NCBI RefSeq assembly: GCF_900110245.1
Contig: NZ_FOCZ01000003.1
Coordinates: forward strand, 1-64,000
Length of the DNA: 64,000 nucleotides
Origin: Niastella yeongjuensis
Lineage (GTDB): Bacteria > Bacteroidota > Bacteroidia > Chitinophagales > Chitinophagaceae
Reading direction: 5' to 3'
Positions within the stretch are counted from its first letter, which is position 1, and each line of letters opens with the position of its first letter. The notes beneath the pieces are model-generated. The model made no database searches, had not been told where the DNA came from, and saw only the letters and a program-made list of their open reading frames with translations. Positions 28,930-37,667 of this stretch are shown here, piece after piece. Made by a program: the position numbers and the translations under genes.

Positions 28930-30846
28930 TTATTTTACTACAAACAGTTTTCTTATAAGTGAAGCGGATTGTACTTGTATACCATACGTTCCTGGCCTTA
29001 ATCCGTTGAACCGGATCCGGCCGTTGGTCAGCCTGCCTTTTTGTATTATACTGCCCTGCATATCTGTAAGCTGATAGGGTTCGTTGTTTCCATTTTCGAG
29101 TATCACGTGAATGCTGCTGCCGGCTGCATACCAGCTCAATTGGGTGGTAGCGGCAAAATCAATGATTCGGATGGCGGAATAATTCGATTGGCCATCCCGG
29201 TCAACCTGATTCAACCGGTAATAATTTTTTCCGGCACCTGGTGTTTCATCGGTAAAGGAATAGGAGCGTACCAACGATGAGTTGCCGGCGGCTGCCACCC
29301 GGCCAATGCCGGTAAATTCTTTGCCATCGGTGCTGCGTTCAATAATAAACGATACGCTGTTTTGTTCCTGTTGGGTTTGCCATTGTAAGAACGCATTGGT
29401 GCCATTTTTGGTGGCAATGAACCCGGTATAGGTTACGGGCAAGGCCACCAGTGGACTGGCCACATAATTCGAGGCGGTTGCTGTGAGTGCAAAATTAGCC
29501 AGCGAACCATTATTATTGGTGGGGCTGTAATCCCGGGCAACGGTTAAACCGGTATTGTCTCCGCCAGCAACGCCCTGGTCGAAATTGAAAAGTGCCACAA
29601 GCCCTGTTTCTGTACCGGTAAGGGATACGTTTTTATTGGTGCTTATCTGTGCCTGGGTACGTGCGGTGTTCCAAATGCGCACCTCATCGATGGTTCCGTT
29701 GAAAAAGTCAAATTCAGTGCCCATCCTTACCCGGCCTATGGTTATCCAGTTTCCTGTACCTATTCCTGAGCCTATAGGGAAAGTACCAAGCGGATTGCCA
29801 TTTACATATGCTGTAGTGGTACCGTTTGAACCATTAATAACAAAGGCAAGATGATACCAGGTTCCGGGTGTAAAGGTGGCAGGTAATGACTGGGAAATAC
29901 CGTTGTACATGATAAGGCTTGTAGGCGTCATGTGAAAACTCCAACGGGTTGTGAGGAGGCCGCGATTGCCCAGCATACACGGAGTAGCCACCAACGGATT
30001 AAAGGCTGTGGGTTTAACCAGAAATTCCACCGTGCCGGTGGTAAAATCGTAGGCGTTGTTGGCTGGTATGGTAACATAATCGCTCACCCCGCTAATTTGA
30101 ATGGCATTGGAGCCGCGCTGCACGGGAGAGGTGGTCCAGCCGGGCGAGTTGGTGAGGGTGCCGTCCAGATTGGCGTTGGCGGTACTATTGGTTAATTTAC
30201 TTCCGGCGCCCTGATCTGCTTTATAATAGGCCACCAGCCCCGTGGCATTGGGGGCTACAGAATACATGTTTTGTTTAATTTGGGCAGCTGTACGGGTAAC
30301 GTTCCAGATGCGCACTTCATCAACTGTTCCGAACAACTCCCTGTTCTCCCCGGCATCGGACCATTGGCCGATTTTGAAGCTGCCGGCTGCGTTGGAAACA
30401 CCCGTTGCCGTTACATTACCCACATGAAATAAAGTACCAACCGAAATGCCGTTCACGTATAATTTAATATTCTCTTTTACATTATCCCAACTGGTGGCAA
30501 TATGGTACCATCGCCCTGCCACAATGTTGTTGAGGATGGGATAAGTAATGTAACTGGCGGCCCCTGAACCATTCATATAATAGGCAGCCAGGTTACCACC
30601 GAACAGCAGTAATTCAATACCATAATTGCTGATAGATTTACTTAAAATTTCCTGGGAACCCGTTACGCTGGAAAATTTTACCCAACACTCCATAGTACGG
30701 ATGGTGTTGGCATGAAGCAGCGTGTTATTGGTGCAATCAACATAATCGTTAGGGCCATCAAAAACGACCGCATGGTTTTGGGCCCTGGCAGTAGTGATTA
30801 ACGCGGAAATAAATACCAGATAGAAAATAAGTCCATTTTTTTTCAT
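28930..30846 (-). CDS. Secreted LamG-domain protein with T9SS sorting domain
   Basis: Exported 638-residue protein. A signal peptide (to about residue 23) is followed by two concanavalin-like LamG domains (about 25-215 and 225-420), each ending in the repeated phrase GTVDEVRIWN/GTIDEVRIWN. A fibronectin-like spacer (about 445-550) and a C-terminal T9SS type A sorting domain (last 70 residues, ending IRKLFVVK) complete it. It is probably a surface adhesin or glycan binder. ATG at 30846 opens the signal peptide MKKNGLIFYL; an in-frame ATG ten codons upstream is less likely. Confidence 0.88.
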   Translation of the reverse strand: MKKNGLIFYLVFISALITTARAQNHAVVFDGPNDYVDCTNNTLLHANTIRTMECWVKFSSVTGSQEILSKSISNYGIELLLFGGNLAAYYMNGSGAASYITYPILNNIVAGRWYHIATSWDNVKENIKLYVNGISVGTLFHVGNVTATGVSNAAGSFKIGQWSDAGENRELFGTVDEVRIWNVTRTAAQIKQNMYSVAPNATGLVAYYKADQGAGSKLTNSTANANLDGTLTNSPGWTTSPVQRGSNAIQISGVSDYVTIPANNAYDFTTGTVEFLVKPTAFNPLVATPCMLGNRGLLTTRWSFHMTPTSLIMYNGISQSLPATFTPGTWYHLAFVINGSNGTTTAYVNGNPLGTFPIGSGIGTGNWITIGRVRMGTEFDFFNGTIDEVRIWNTARTQAQISTNKNVSLTGTETGLVALFNFDQGVAGGDNTGLTVARDYSPTNNNGSLANFALTATASNYVASPLVALPVTYTGFIATKNGTNAFLQWQTQQEQNSVSFIIERSTDGKEFTGIGRVAAAGNSSLVRSYSFTDETPGAGKNYYRLNQVDRDGQSNYSAIRIIDFAATTQLSWYAAGSSIHVILENGNNEPYQLTDMQGSIIQKGRLTNGRIRFNGLRPGTYGIQVQSASLIRKLFVVK

Positions 30847-31042
30847 ATCGTATGTTTTGATTTGACTGGTGCACATACGCTACGAATCGGGCAATAAATT
30901 ATACTGGTGTGTCCTTTGTTGTTGAAACAGATAGAGGTGGGTGTTACTGGTAGTGAGTGCGAATTTATACCTTTAATTATACAAAACGTAACCGGATGAA
31001 AAATATATTGATCTAAATTAATCGTTTAAACATTCTTTAGTA

Positions 31043-31085
31043 TAAAGTAAAAGGTCCACCGAAAATCGGCGGACCTTTTACTTTA
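31043..31085. terminator. Strong hairpin terminator after SusD
   Basis: A 15-bp perfect stem (31043-31057 with 31071-31085), then a mismatch and three more pairs around the loop AAAAT. Both arms contain A/T runs, so it can act on either strand. It lies 17 bp after the SusD stop. Confidence 0.88.
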
Positions 31086-31102
31086 TGCGTATCGATCATT
31101 TT

Positions 31103-32746
31103 TTAGTAACCTTCATTCTGGGCCAGGTTAATGTTCAGCTTCCTTTCTGAGTTGGGAATAGGGAAGATCTCTCTGCGTTTATCTGTATTCATTTTAGGAG
31201 AGTCATAGCCCGGGGTGGCCACATCACCGGGGATAGGATATTCCGTTTCATAGGCTTCAAAACGGATCAAATCATTACGACGCCAGTTTTCCCAGTACAA
31301 TTCGCGGGCACGCTCATCGAGCAGATCCGCTTTGGTAACAGCCGTAACTGTTGGCGCTTTGGCACGGGCGCGTACTTTATTTACCAATACCACCTCATCC
31401 TGTAATTCCCCATTTACGGTGGTTGCTGTAGCGCCGCGCACGATGGCTTCCGCTTTCATTAAATAAATATCGGCCAGGCGGAAGATCGGCATATCGTTAC
31501 CGCTCATACGGGTAAGTGCGGTAGTGGCCCTGTCGGGATAATACTTGATAGAACGAACACCCATACAACGGGCTTTGTAATCATTGCCCACATCAAATGG
31601 CTTTTTGCCAGTCATTACAAGGGTTTTGGTGATTTCCAACTGCCAGGTTGTATCGCCTGCAGGACCAGTATAACTGGCATCCAGGTCTTTTTTGGTGATC
31701 TTTAAAGTAAAAGGCGTGCCGTCTTTATAGGTTTGTTTACCTATCATCCAGGTGTTGTTGCGTTCGTCGCCAGCCAGGTTGAACCGGTCGTAAAATTCAG
31801 GCGTGGTGCTCATGGAAATACTCAGGTTGTTGGGTACACCATAAACAGGGTACATATACGCCATAAATCCATGGCGGGTAAACTGGTTGCCATCCAGCAG
31901 CAGGGGATCGTAAGGGATGGCGAAAATTGTCTCAGTAATAGCAGGGCCATTGTCTGGCGCAAACACCGCTGCATAGCTGGCATCGAGTGAATATTTTTTA
32001 GAGGCGATAACACTGTCGCACATGGCCACTGTTTCTGTATATTTTGTATTCCCTTTGCCGAGGTACACTTCAGCGTTCAGGTACATTTTTGCCAGCAAAG
32101 CGTACACCATGCTTTTGGTTGGGTGGGCATAGGTTGGAATAGGATTGTTAGGGTCTTTTACCGGTAATTTACCTACCACCGCTTTCAGTTCCTTTTCAAT
32201 AAAAGCAAATACTTCGGCTCTTTTTTTAGTGGCTGGTAAATCGTTAACCGGGAACGTATCCACGATAGGTACGTTTCCATAAAGGTCCATCATAAAGAAA
32301 TAGAACAACGCACGCATGGTTTTTACTTCTGCAGTAGAAGCAATGCGGGCAGGGTCTGTTTCAGCCATTGTTGAATTGGCAATGCTGTTTAATACGCGGT
32401 TGCAGGTATTGATGGCGCCAAATCCCCAGCCCCATACATCTTTCACGTTGGCATGATCGGGGGTGTACTGGTGGTGGTGGTTCTGTCGGTACTGGCCACC
32501 GTCATCATAGTTACCATCGCGGCCGGGAATGATAGCCTCATCGGTGGTAAGCTCCTGCATTCTGAAATAGTCAACAGCATATCTGCTGGCCAGCTGTGTA
32601 TAAATAGGGCTTATTAATGCCGAATAATCGCCTGGCGTTTTGGGAAAGTTGCCCAGGGTGTATTGTGATTCCGGTGTAACATCCAGTTTAGAACACGCAC
32701 TTGCTACAAAAACGATAGCTAGTAATGCGATCAATGTTTTTTTCAT
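31103..32746 (-). CDS. RagB/SusD-family nutrient-uptake lipoprotein
   Basis: Surface lipoprotein of 547 residues. Signal peptide with lipobox FVASAC, lipidated C18. Classical SusD family, with the C-terminal region LLDERARELYWENWRRNDLIRF and the final FPIPNSE segment typical of RagB. Partner of the SusC gene 45 bp upstream; a strong terminator follows. No enzymes lie in the same transcription unit, so the substrate is unknown, though the LamG/T9SS protein and the chitinases are near. Confidence 0.95.
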   Translation of the reverse strand: MKKTLIALLAIVFVASACSKLDVTPESQYTLGNFPKTPGDYSALISPIYTQLASRYAVDYFRMQELTTDEAIIPGRDGNYDDGGQYRQNHHHQYTPDHANVKDVWGWGFGAINTCNRVLNSIANSTMAETDPARIASTAEVKTMRALFYFFMMDLYGNVPIVDTFPVNDLPATKKRAEVFAFIEKELKAVVGKLPVKDPNNPIPTYAHPTKSMVYALLAKMYLNAEVYLGKGNTKYTETVAMCDSVIASKKYSLDASYAAVFAPDNGPAITETIFAIPYDPLLLDGNQFTRHGFMAYMYPVYGVPNNLSISMSTTPEFYDRFNLAGDERNNTWMIGKQTYKDGTPFTLKITKKDLDASYTGPAGDTTWQLEITKTLVMTGKKPFDVGNDYKARCMGVRSIKYYPDRATTALTRMSGNDMPIFRLADIYLMKAEAIVRGATATTVNGELQDEVVLVNKVRARAKAPTVTAVTKADLLDERARELYWENWRRNDLIRFEAYETEYPIPGDVATPGYDSPKMNTDKRREIFPIPNSERKLNINLAQNEGY

Positions 32747-32791
32747 ACTGGTAATTGTTTATTATAGTGTGAACGCTTATTTTTTATTGGA

Positions 32792-35782
32792 TTAGAATAC
32801 GATGTTGGCGCCTATGATGATCGATCTTGTTTTGGGATAGAAGTTTTTAGAATCTATACCAGGCGTTAAACCACCGATGTTGATCTCAGGATCAATACCG
32901 CGGTAACCGGTGATCGTAAACAGGTTGTTGCCAGAAACAAATACGCGTAATTTGTTGAAGGCCTTAACCTTTGTTTTGATAGAATAACCCAGGGTAGCAT
33001 TATCCATACGGAGGTAAGCGCCATCTTCCAGGTAACGGTCTGAAGTGAGGTACGCAAAAGCGTCAGTGAATGCTTCACCCAGGGTGAACACAGGCACGTT
33101 GTTGTTTTTTGAATCAGCAGGGCTGTTCAACTGGGCCAGGGTATTGTTCAGGATCTTGTTGCCGGTCACTCCTCTGATAAAGAAGTTCAGATCAAAATTC
33201 TTGTAAGTAAAGGTGTTGTTCCAGCCAAACAGTAATTTCGGCTGGGCGTTACCTGCAACAAAAAGCGCATCAGTAAGCGGCTGGCTGGCGATCACTTTAC
33301 CATCCTTATCCAGGAAGGTGCTGGTGCCGGCATCGTTCTTGCCCACATAATGCCACAGGGCGAAAGTGCCTAAGGGCTGGCCTTCTTTAAGGATCTGGCT
33401 CCAGTTACCTGACTGGCCTTTTCCGCCCAGGTATGCAAGGGGATAATAATCAGGCGCAGTAAATCTGCCATTTGATAAAGAAACCACTTCGTTCTTATTG
33501 TGTGAGGCATTCAAAGAGGTGGTCCAGTTGAAAGCCCTGGTTTGAACAGGGGTAGCAGTTATACTTACTTCAATACCGGTATTTTTTACTTTACCAACGT
33601 TGGCTGTCATGGTGCTTGTGAAATACACAGTGTTTGGCACCTGGTAAGCGTAGATGAGGTCAGAAGTGTTTTTGATATAATAATCAATAGAACCACTGAT
33701 GCGGTTTTTAAGCACAGAGAAGTCAAGACCGATGTTGGTCATGGCTGTGCTTTCCCATTTCAGATCGGGGTTCTCGTTGGTTACGGGTAACAGCCCATTC
33801 AGGTACAGGCCATTGTTATAAGATTTTCCGCTTACATCGTAACGGGTAATGGCGGTGAATGCATCAAAGCCCAGGGAATTACCCGATACGCCATAACCGG
33901 CTCTCAGTTTCAGGTCGTCGAATATTTTTTGATTGGCCATAAAAGATTCCTGCGTAATGCGCCAGCCGGCTGACACGGTTGGGAAGTAACCCCAGCGGTT
34001 GTTGGCACCAAATGCAGAAGAACCGTCTTTACGTAATGAAGCCTGGAATAAATACCGGTCCCTGAACTGATAGTTAACGCGGGTATAATACGAGATCAGG
34101 CGCAGGGTGGAAATGATGGCATTGTCGAATTTGATATTGTTTACCACCAGACCATTACTTACACCCAGGTTGTTGTAATTGAGTGCATCGTTGGGGAAGT
34201 TTTGGGTCATTACACCAAAGCCATCGCCGGTACGGTCTTGTTGCCAGGAGTAACCCGCCAGTAATTTGAAGTTATGATCGCCAAACGTTTTGTCGTAATT
34301 GAAATAAGATTCAATAACCTGTTTAGTGTTCTCATAAGCACCACGGTGTGCGCGGCCATTGGCGCCTACTGCCTGTCCTGAATATACGTTGTTGTAAAAG
34401 CTTGAGTCGAGGCGTGTACGCTGGTTTGAAAGGCTCAGGGTGTAGGTGAGGCCTTTCAGGATCTTTACTTCAGCCAAACCGTTCACTAATACATTCTGTT
34501 CTTTATAATCAAACAGGTTGTTGGCAATGATCCCAACCGGGTTCAAATAACCGCCACGGCTAAAATCTTCAGTAAAGGAACCATCGGGACGGCGCACTTT
34601 TACGGTAGGCATATAGGTAAGCATGTTGCTGAACAGGGCGCCCTGGTCAACATCGCGGTGTTTGGCATTGCTGATGGTAGCTGACAAACCCAGTCTCAGG
34701 CGTTCTTCAAAGAATTTGCTCTCAATATTCCCTCTGAGTATGGTGCGTTTCAGGTTGGTGGTTTTTACAATACCCTGGTTGTCGAAATAGTTGCCGCTTA
34801 CAGCATATACGGTATTGTTTGTGGCGCCATTGAAAGCCAGGTTATGGTTGTGTGAAATACCAGTGCGCATCACTTCATCCTGCCAGTTGGTATTGGCGCC
34901 GCTGTCGTTGTATTGCGAAACCAGGCTTTGTCCGTTTTTGCCCAGGTAATCCCTTAACTGATCACCGCTCAGCATATCAATTTTATTTGAAACGGTCTCT
35001 ATAGCTACATATGGGTTATAAGCCAGGGTGGTTTGTCCCTGCTTTGCCCGGCGGGTAGTGATGATGATCACCCCGTTGGAGGCACGGGCACCATAAATGG
35101 CGGTTGAAGAGGCATCTTTCAGTACGTCGATAGATACGATATCGGTAGGCGCTACCAGTTCCAGGTTGGCACCGGGTACGCCATCTATAACATAGAAGGG
35201 ATCGTTGGCTCCATCACGCAGGGTGGAAGGCCCACGCAAAATGACAGAAGGCGTTTTGTTGGGGTCACCGCTGCGGGCAATGTTCAACCCCGATACTTTA
35301 CCCTGCAATAACTGGGTGGGTGAACCGGTAACTACCTGGTTAAAGTTTTCGTTGCTGATACTGGTTATAGAACCGGTGATATTTCTTTTGCTCGATTTTC
35401 CATAACCTACCACCACCACATCACTTAATTGTTTCGATTGCAAAGTAAGCGTTGTATTGATGGTTGTCTGGTTCCCAACAGCCACTTCCCTGGCCACATA
35501 GCTGACCGCAGAAAACTGCAAAACGGCTTTGCCGGCTGGTACAGCGATCTCAAAGTTGCCACTCTCATCGGTTGTTACCGACTTGTTGGTGCCACGCAGC
35601 GTTACGCTCACACTGGGCAGCGGAGCTTTGTTGTCATCTGTTACTTTTCCTTTAATTATACGGTCCTGTTGCTGAAAGGCTAAAACGGGTAAGGCAAATA
35701 ACAGCAGCAGCGCTGTTATCATTGGCAAGGTTGTTTTTTTGACAAGCGGGAAACAAAAAAAACGCATGATTTTTTTTCTCAT
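32792..35782 (-). CDS. SusC/RagA-family TonB-linked outer-membrane protein
   Basis: Outer-membrane channel of 996 residues forming a pair with the SusD lipoprotein. Extended signal peptide with a positively charged start (to about residue 36). Carboxypeptidase-like domain (about 42-120), plug containing VVVGYGKSSKRNITGS and the hallmark DVLKDASSTAIYGARASNGVIIITTRR, then barrel. First gene of a two-gene operon that ends at the terminator 31043-31085. The substrate cannot be read from sequence. Confidence 0.95.
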   Translation of the reverse strand: MRKKIMRFFCFPLVKKTTLPMITALLLLFALPVLAFQQQDRIIKGKVTDDNKAPLPSVSVTLRGTNKSVTTDESGNFEIAVPAGKAVLQFSAVSYVAREVAVGNQTTINTTLTLQSKQLSDVVVVGYGKSSKRNITGSITSISNENFNQVVTGSPTQLLQGKVSGLNIARSGDPNKTPSVILRGPSTLRDGANDPFYVIDGVPGANLELVAPTDIVSIDVLKDASSTAIYGARASNGVIIITTRRAKQGQTTLAYNPYVAIETVSNKIDMLSGDQLRDYLGKNGQSLVSQYNDSGANTNWQDEVMRTGISHNHNLAFNGATNNTVYAVSGNYFDNQGIVKTTNLKRTILRGNIESKFFEERLRLGLSATISNAKHRDVDQGALFSNMLTYMPTVKVRRPDGSFTEDFSRGGYLNPVGIIANNLFDYKEQNVLVNGLAEVKILKGLTYTLSLSNQRTRLDSSFYNNVYSGQAVGANGRAHRGAYENTKQVIESYFNYDKTFGDHNFKLLAGYSWQQDRTGDGFGVMTQNFPNDALNYNNLGVSNGLVVNNIKFDNAIISTLRLISYYTRVNYQFRDRYLFQASLRKDGSSAFGANNRWGYFPTVSAGWRITQESFMANQKIFDDLKLRAGYGVSGNSLGFDAFTAITRYDVSGKSYNNGLYLNGLLPVTNENPDLKWESTAMTNIGLDFSVLKNRISGSIDYYIKNTSDLIYAYQVPNTVYFTSTMTANVGKVKNTGIEVSITATPVQTRAFNWTTSLNASHNKNEVVSLSNGRFTAPDYYPLAYLGGKGQSGNWSQILKEGQPLGTFALWHYVGKNDAGTSTFLDKDGKVIASQPLTDALFVAGNAQPKLLFGWNNTFTYKNFDLNFFIRGVTGNKILNNTLAQLNSPADSKNNNVPVFTLGEAFTDAFAYLTSDRYLEDGAYLRMDNATLGYSIKTKVKAFNKLRVFVSGNNLFTITGYRGIDPEINIGGLTPGIDSKNFYPKTRSIIIGANIVF

Positions 35783-36407
35783 AGTAAATGTTTGGTGTTA
35801 CGAGATTTGATCAGTGAACCTTCAATAAATTTAAATTTAAAATGCAGGCAAAGCTCCGTTAGCGATAGTAAAGGATAAGTAGTCGATTTTTGGGGAAAGC
35901 GCAAAGGGAAACTTTCGGTATTACTAAAATGTAAACCGTATATTAAGTTATTGGTGAACAGTGGCTAATATTTTATAGCAGGATAGAGATGCCCAGTGGA
36001 TAGGTGAGTAGTGAGTAGGGAGTAGTGAGTTGTGAGTAGTGAGTGACTCGCTTTTGTTTAGCGGTTTGAATATTCGCGAACCCATTGCCCATTGCAGATT
36101 GCCGCGAAGAAGTGTATTGCTAATGGCTTATAGCTTGCGGCTTAAAGCTGTTTTACCTTGTGCCAGGCGGAATCCCCGGGATCTACCTGGGGTTCCGCTG
36201 GACTTGTAATGTTTGCGTAGCTACAAACTTAGGCGTAAAATCCAAAAAGGAGTTACGATTCACGGAAAACAAATTATTAAATCCGAAATAGTATTTCCAC
36301 TGTTGTGTACCAGCTATTATAAATCATACCTTTGGATTACCGGTTATGGTCCTGTTGACTTGTGCATTCCCGCCTGTTGCACCATCCCGTTTATAATTTA
36401 TATTGAA
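35783..36407. other. Intergenic region with arrays and a hairpin
   Basis: No gene seen. It contains the SusC upstream region, heptad arrays (36004-36151) and a GC-rich hairpin (36167-36198, arms gcggaatcccc/ggggttccgc with one bulge). An open frame runs from 36213 into the Crp-like gene, but its first 65 codons lack family similarity. Confidence 0.55.
36004..36151. repeat. Three heptad arrays
   Basis: The arrays are gtgagta/gtgagta/gggagta/gtgagtt/gtgagta/gtgagtg (36004-36045), cccattg/cccattg/cagattg (36081-36101) and tggctta/tagcttg/cggctta/aagctgt (36124-36151). The last repeats the 28-bp element found at 2288-2315. Confidence 0.85.
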
Positions 36408-36956
36408 ATGAAAACGCTGAAAGACCATATTAAACGTACCATTTCCGTTACGGAAAATGAGTTGGAGTATATGGTACAGTCATTTCAGCCAATGACCCTG
36501 GAAAAGGAAACCCACCTGATAAAGGCCGGACAGTACTGTGATAACTATTATTTTGTTGAAAGCGGTTCGCTCCGGATTTATACCATGGTCGATAACCTAA
36601 TAGTGACCAACTGGTTTGCTTTTGAAGGTAATTTCTTTACCGATCTCGAAAGTTATACTTTTCAGTGCCAGGCAAAGTTTAATATCCAGGCTATTGAGAA
36701 TTGCTCCTTATTATATATATCCAGAAATAATATGAATGTGTTGCTGCAGCAATACCCTGCCTGGGGTGAGCTGGTACGCAAAACCTGGGAGCAGGCCTTC
36801 CTGCGGTTATCGCAAATTGTTTTATCGGTTCAAACCATTTCGGCCAAGGGACGGTATGAGCAATTGTTCAATCACCAGGAACTGATACAAAAGACCCCGC
36901 CCAAAGAACTGGTTTCCCTGCTGAGTATCACTGATTCCCCCTTAAGTAAGAAATAA
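36408..36956 (+). CDS. Crp/Fnr-family regulator, C-terminally shortened
   Basis: Protein of 182 residues with a cyclic-nucleotide-binding-like domain (about 20-115, with KAGQYCDNYYFVESGSLRIY). ATG at 36408 gives the usual MKTLKDHIKR start. The C-terminal winged-helix region is present up to PPKELVSLLSITDSPLSKK and then stops. Typical Bacteroidota homologues continue through LSRIRKK and a few more residues, so the recognition helix looks clipped or altered. It may be a functional short variant or a decaying gene. No DNA target is visible. Confidence 0.75.
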   Translation: MKTLKDHIKRTISVTENELEYMVQSFQPMTLEKETHLIKAGQYCDNYYFVESGSLRIYTMVDNLIVTNWFAFEGNFFTDLESYTFQCQAKFNIQAIENCSLLYISRNNMNVLLQQYPAWGELVRKTWEQAFLRLSQIVLSVQTISAKGRYEQLFNHQELIQKTPPKELVSLLSITDSPLSKK

Positions 36957-37231
36957 TTGGAAATGAGGTTGATGGTCCGATGCCCACACGACTGGGCACC
37001 GGCCATTCGTTATCATTGGTTTTTCAAATAAGTCAAAATGATAAGCTCATAAACGTACATTTCATGAGTGTGAAATCCCTGAATGTATGTAGAATAATTC
37101 ATTGGGAAGGAATGAAGCTACAAGGGGCGCTCTTAAAGGGGGATAAGTAATAAACTGAATGTTTTCAGGAGCTGGGGATGATCAACCTAAGTTACGTAAA
37201 ATTTGGATATAGCCAAAAAGCCAGGTTGAAA

Positions 37232-37263
37232 AGTTGTCGGGTTGACAAGTTAACCCGACAACT
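37232..37263. repeat. Perfect 12-bp inverted repeat
   Basis: The arms AGTTGTCGGGTT and AACCCGACAACT surround an 8-nt loop. Read linearly it is also a period-8 array (aagttgtc/gggttgac/aagttaac/ccgacaac). The right arm overlaps the stop codon of the small frame at 37262. Confidence 0.8.
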
Positions 37264-37378
37264 AAGAGTATATATTGAGGTCGCTGTCGTTTTTGTTGCG
37301 TTTGTTGTTGAGGAAAAAAGATAATATTATGCCAATCATTACTATGCCGGTGATAATAGGGAAAGCTATTGGATTCAT
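37262..37378 (-). CDS. Possible 38-residue membrane peptide
   Basis: The frame encodes MNPIAFPIITGIVMIGIIL, one membrane helix, then the polar tail NNKRNKNDSDLNIYS. It has the composition of a real small membrane protein rather than random sequence. A weak purine stretch (agacgga) precedes the ATG. No family recognised, and no operon partner. Confidence 0.35.
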   Translation of the reverse strand: MNPIAFPIITGIVMIGIILSFFLNNKRNKNDSDLNIYS

Positions 37379-37469
37379 AATTCCGTCTGTTTTATGAATG
37401 ATTAGACGGTTAATGCCGGCTGATATTGTTAACCGTTTGTAAGTTTTTAGTTAACAAGGACTCCTTCGC

Positions 37470-37506
37470 AAAAAAAAACGGAGCGGGTGGCATGTTTCCC
37501 GCTCCG
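37470..37506 (-). terminator. Rho-independent terminator
   Basis: A 9-bp GC-rich stem (37479-37487 with 37498-37506) has a 10-nt loop. On the minus strand it is followed by a run of nine T. It lies downstream of the GH18 gene, after another hairpin. Confidence 0.85.
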
Positions 37507-37568
37507 GGATAACTTTGCAGATCTGCAACTTGCTGCTGCTGAGATGAGGAATGGTATAAAATAAAAAA

Positions 37569-37634
37569 CCTGTCAGGTAAAAACCTTGTATTATGCATAG
37601 GCATTCTATGCACACTACGGTTTAACCTGACAGG
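37569..37634 (-). terminator. Hairpin terminator with nested stem
   Basis: The outer stem CCTGTCAGGT/ACCTGACAGG encloses an inner hairpin TGCATAG/CTATGCA (37594-37612). On the minus strand it is followed by TTTTTTATTTT. It sits 34 bp after the GH18 stop. Confidence 0.8.
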
Positions 37635-37667
37635 GAATATTAGCTAATTAACAGGACACAAAAACTA

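Larger units (their letters stand above)
36957..37667. other. Intergenic region with small frame and hairpins
   Basis: Contains a possible 38-residue membrane peptide (37262-37378), a perfect 12-bp inverted repeat (37232-37263) and two terminator-like hairpins (37470-37506 and 37569-37634). Nothing else recognised in 36957-37230. Confidence 0.55.

Noticed and set aside
36213..36407. N-terminal extension of the Crp/Fnr-like gene
   Set aside because: The first 65 codons show no family similarity and overlap intergenic sequence; ATG at 36408 gives the normal start.
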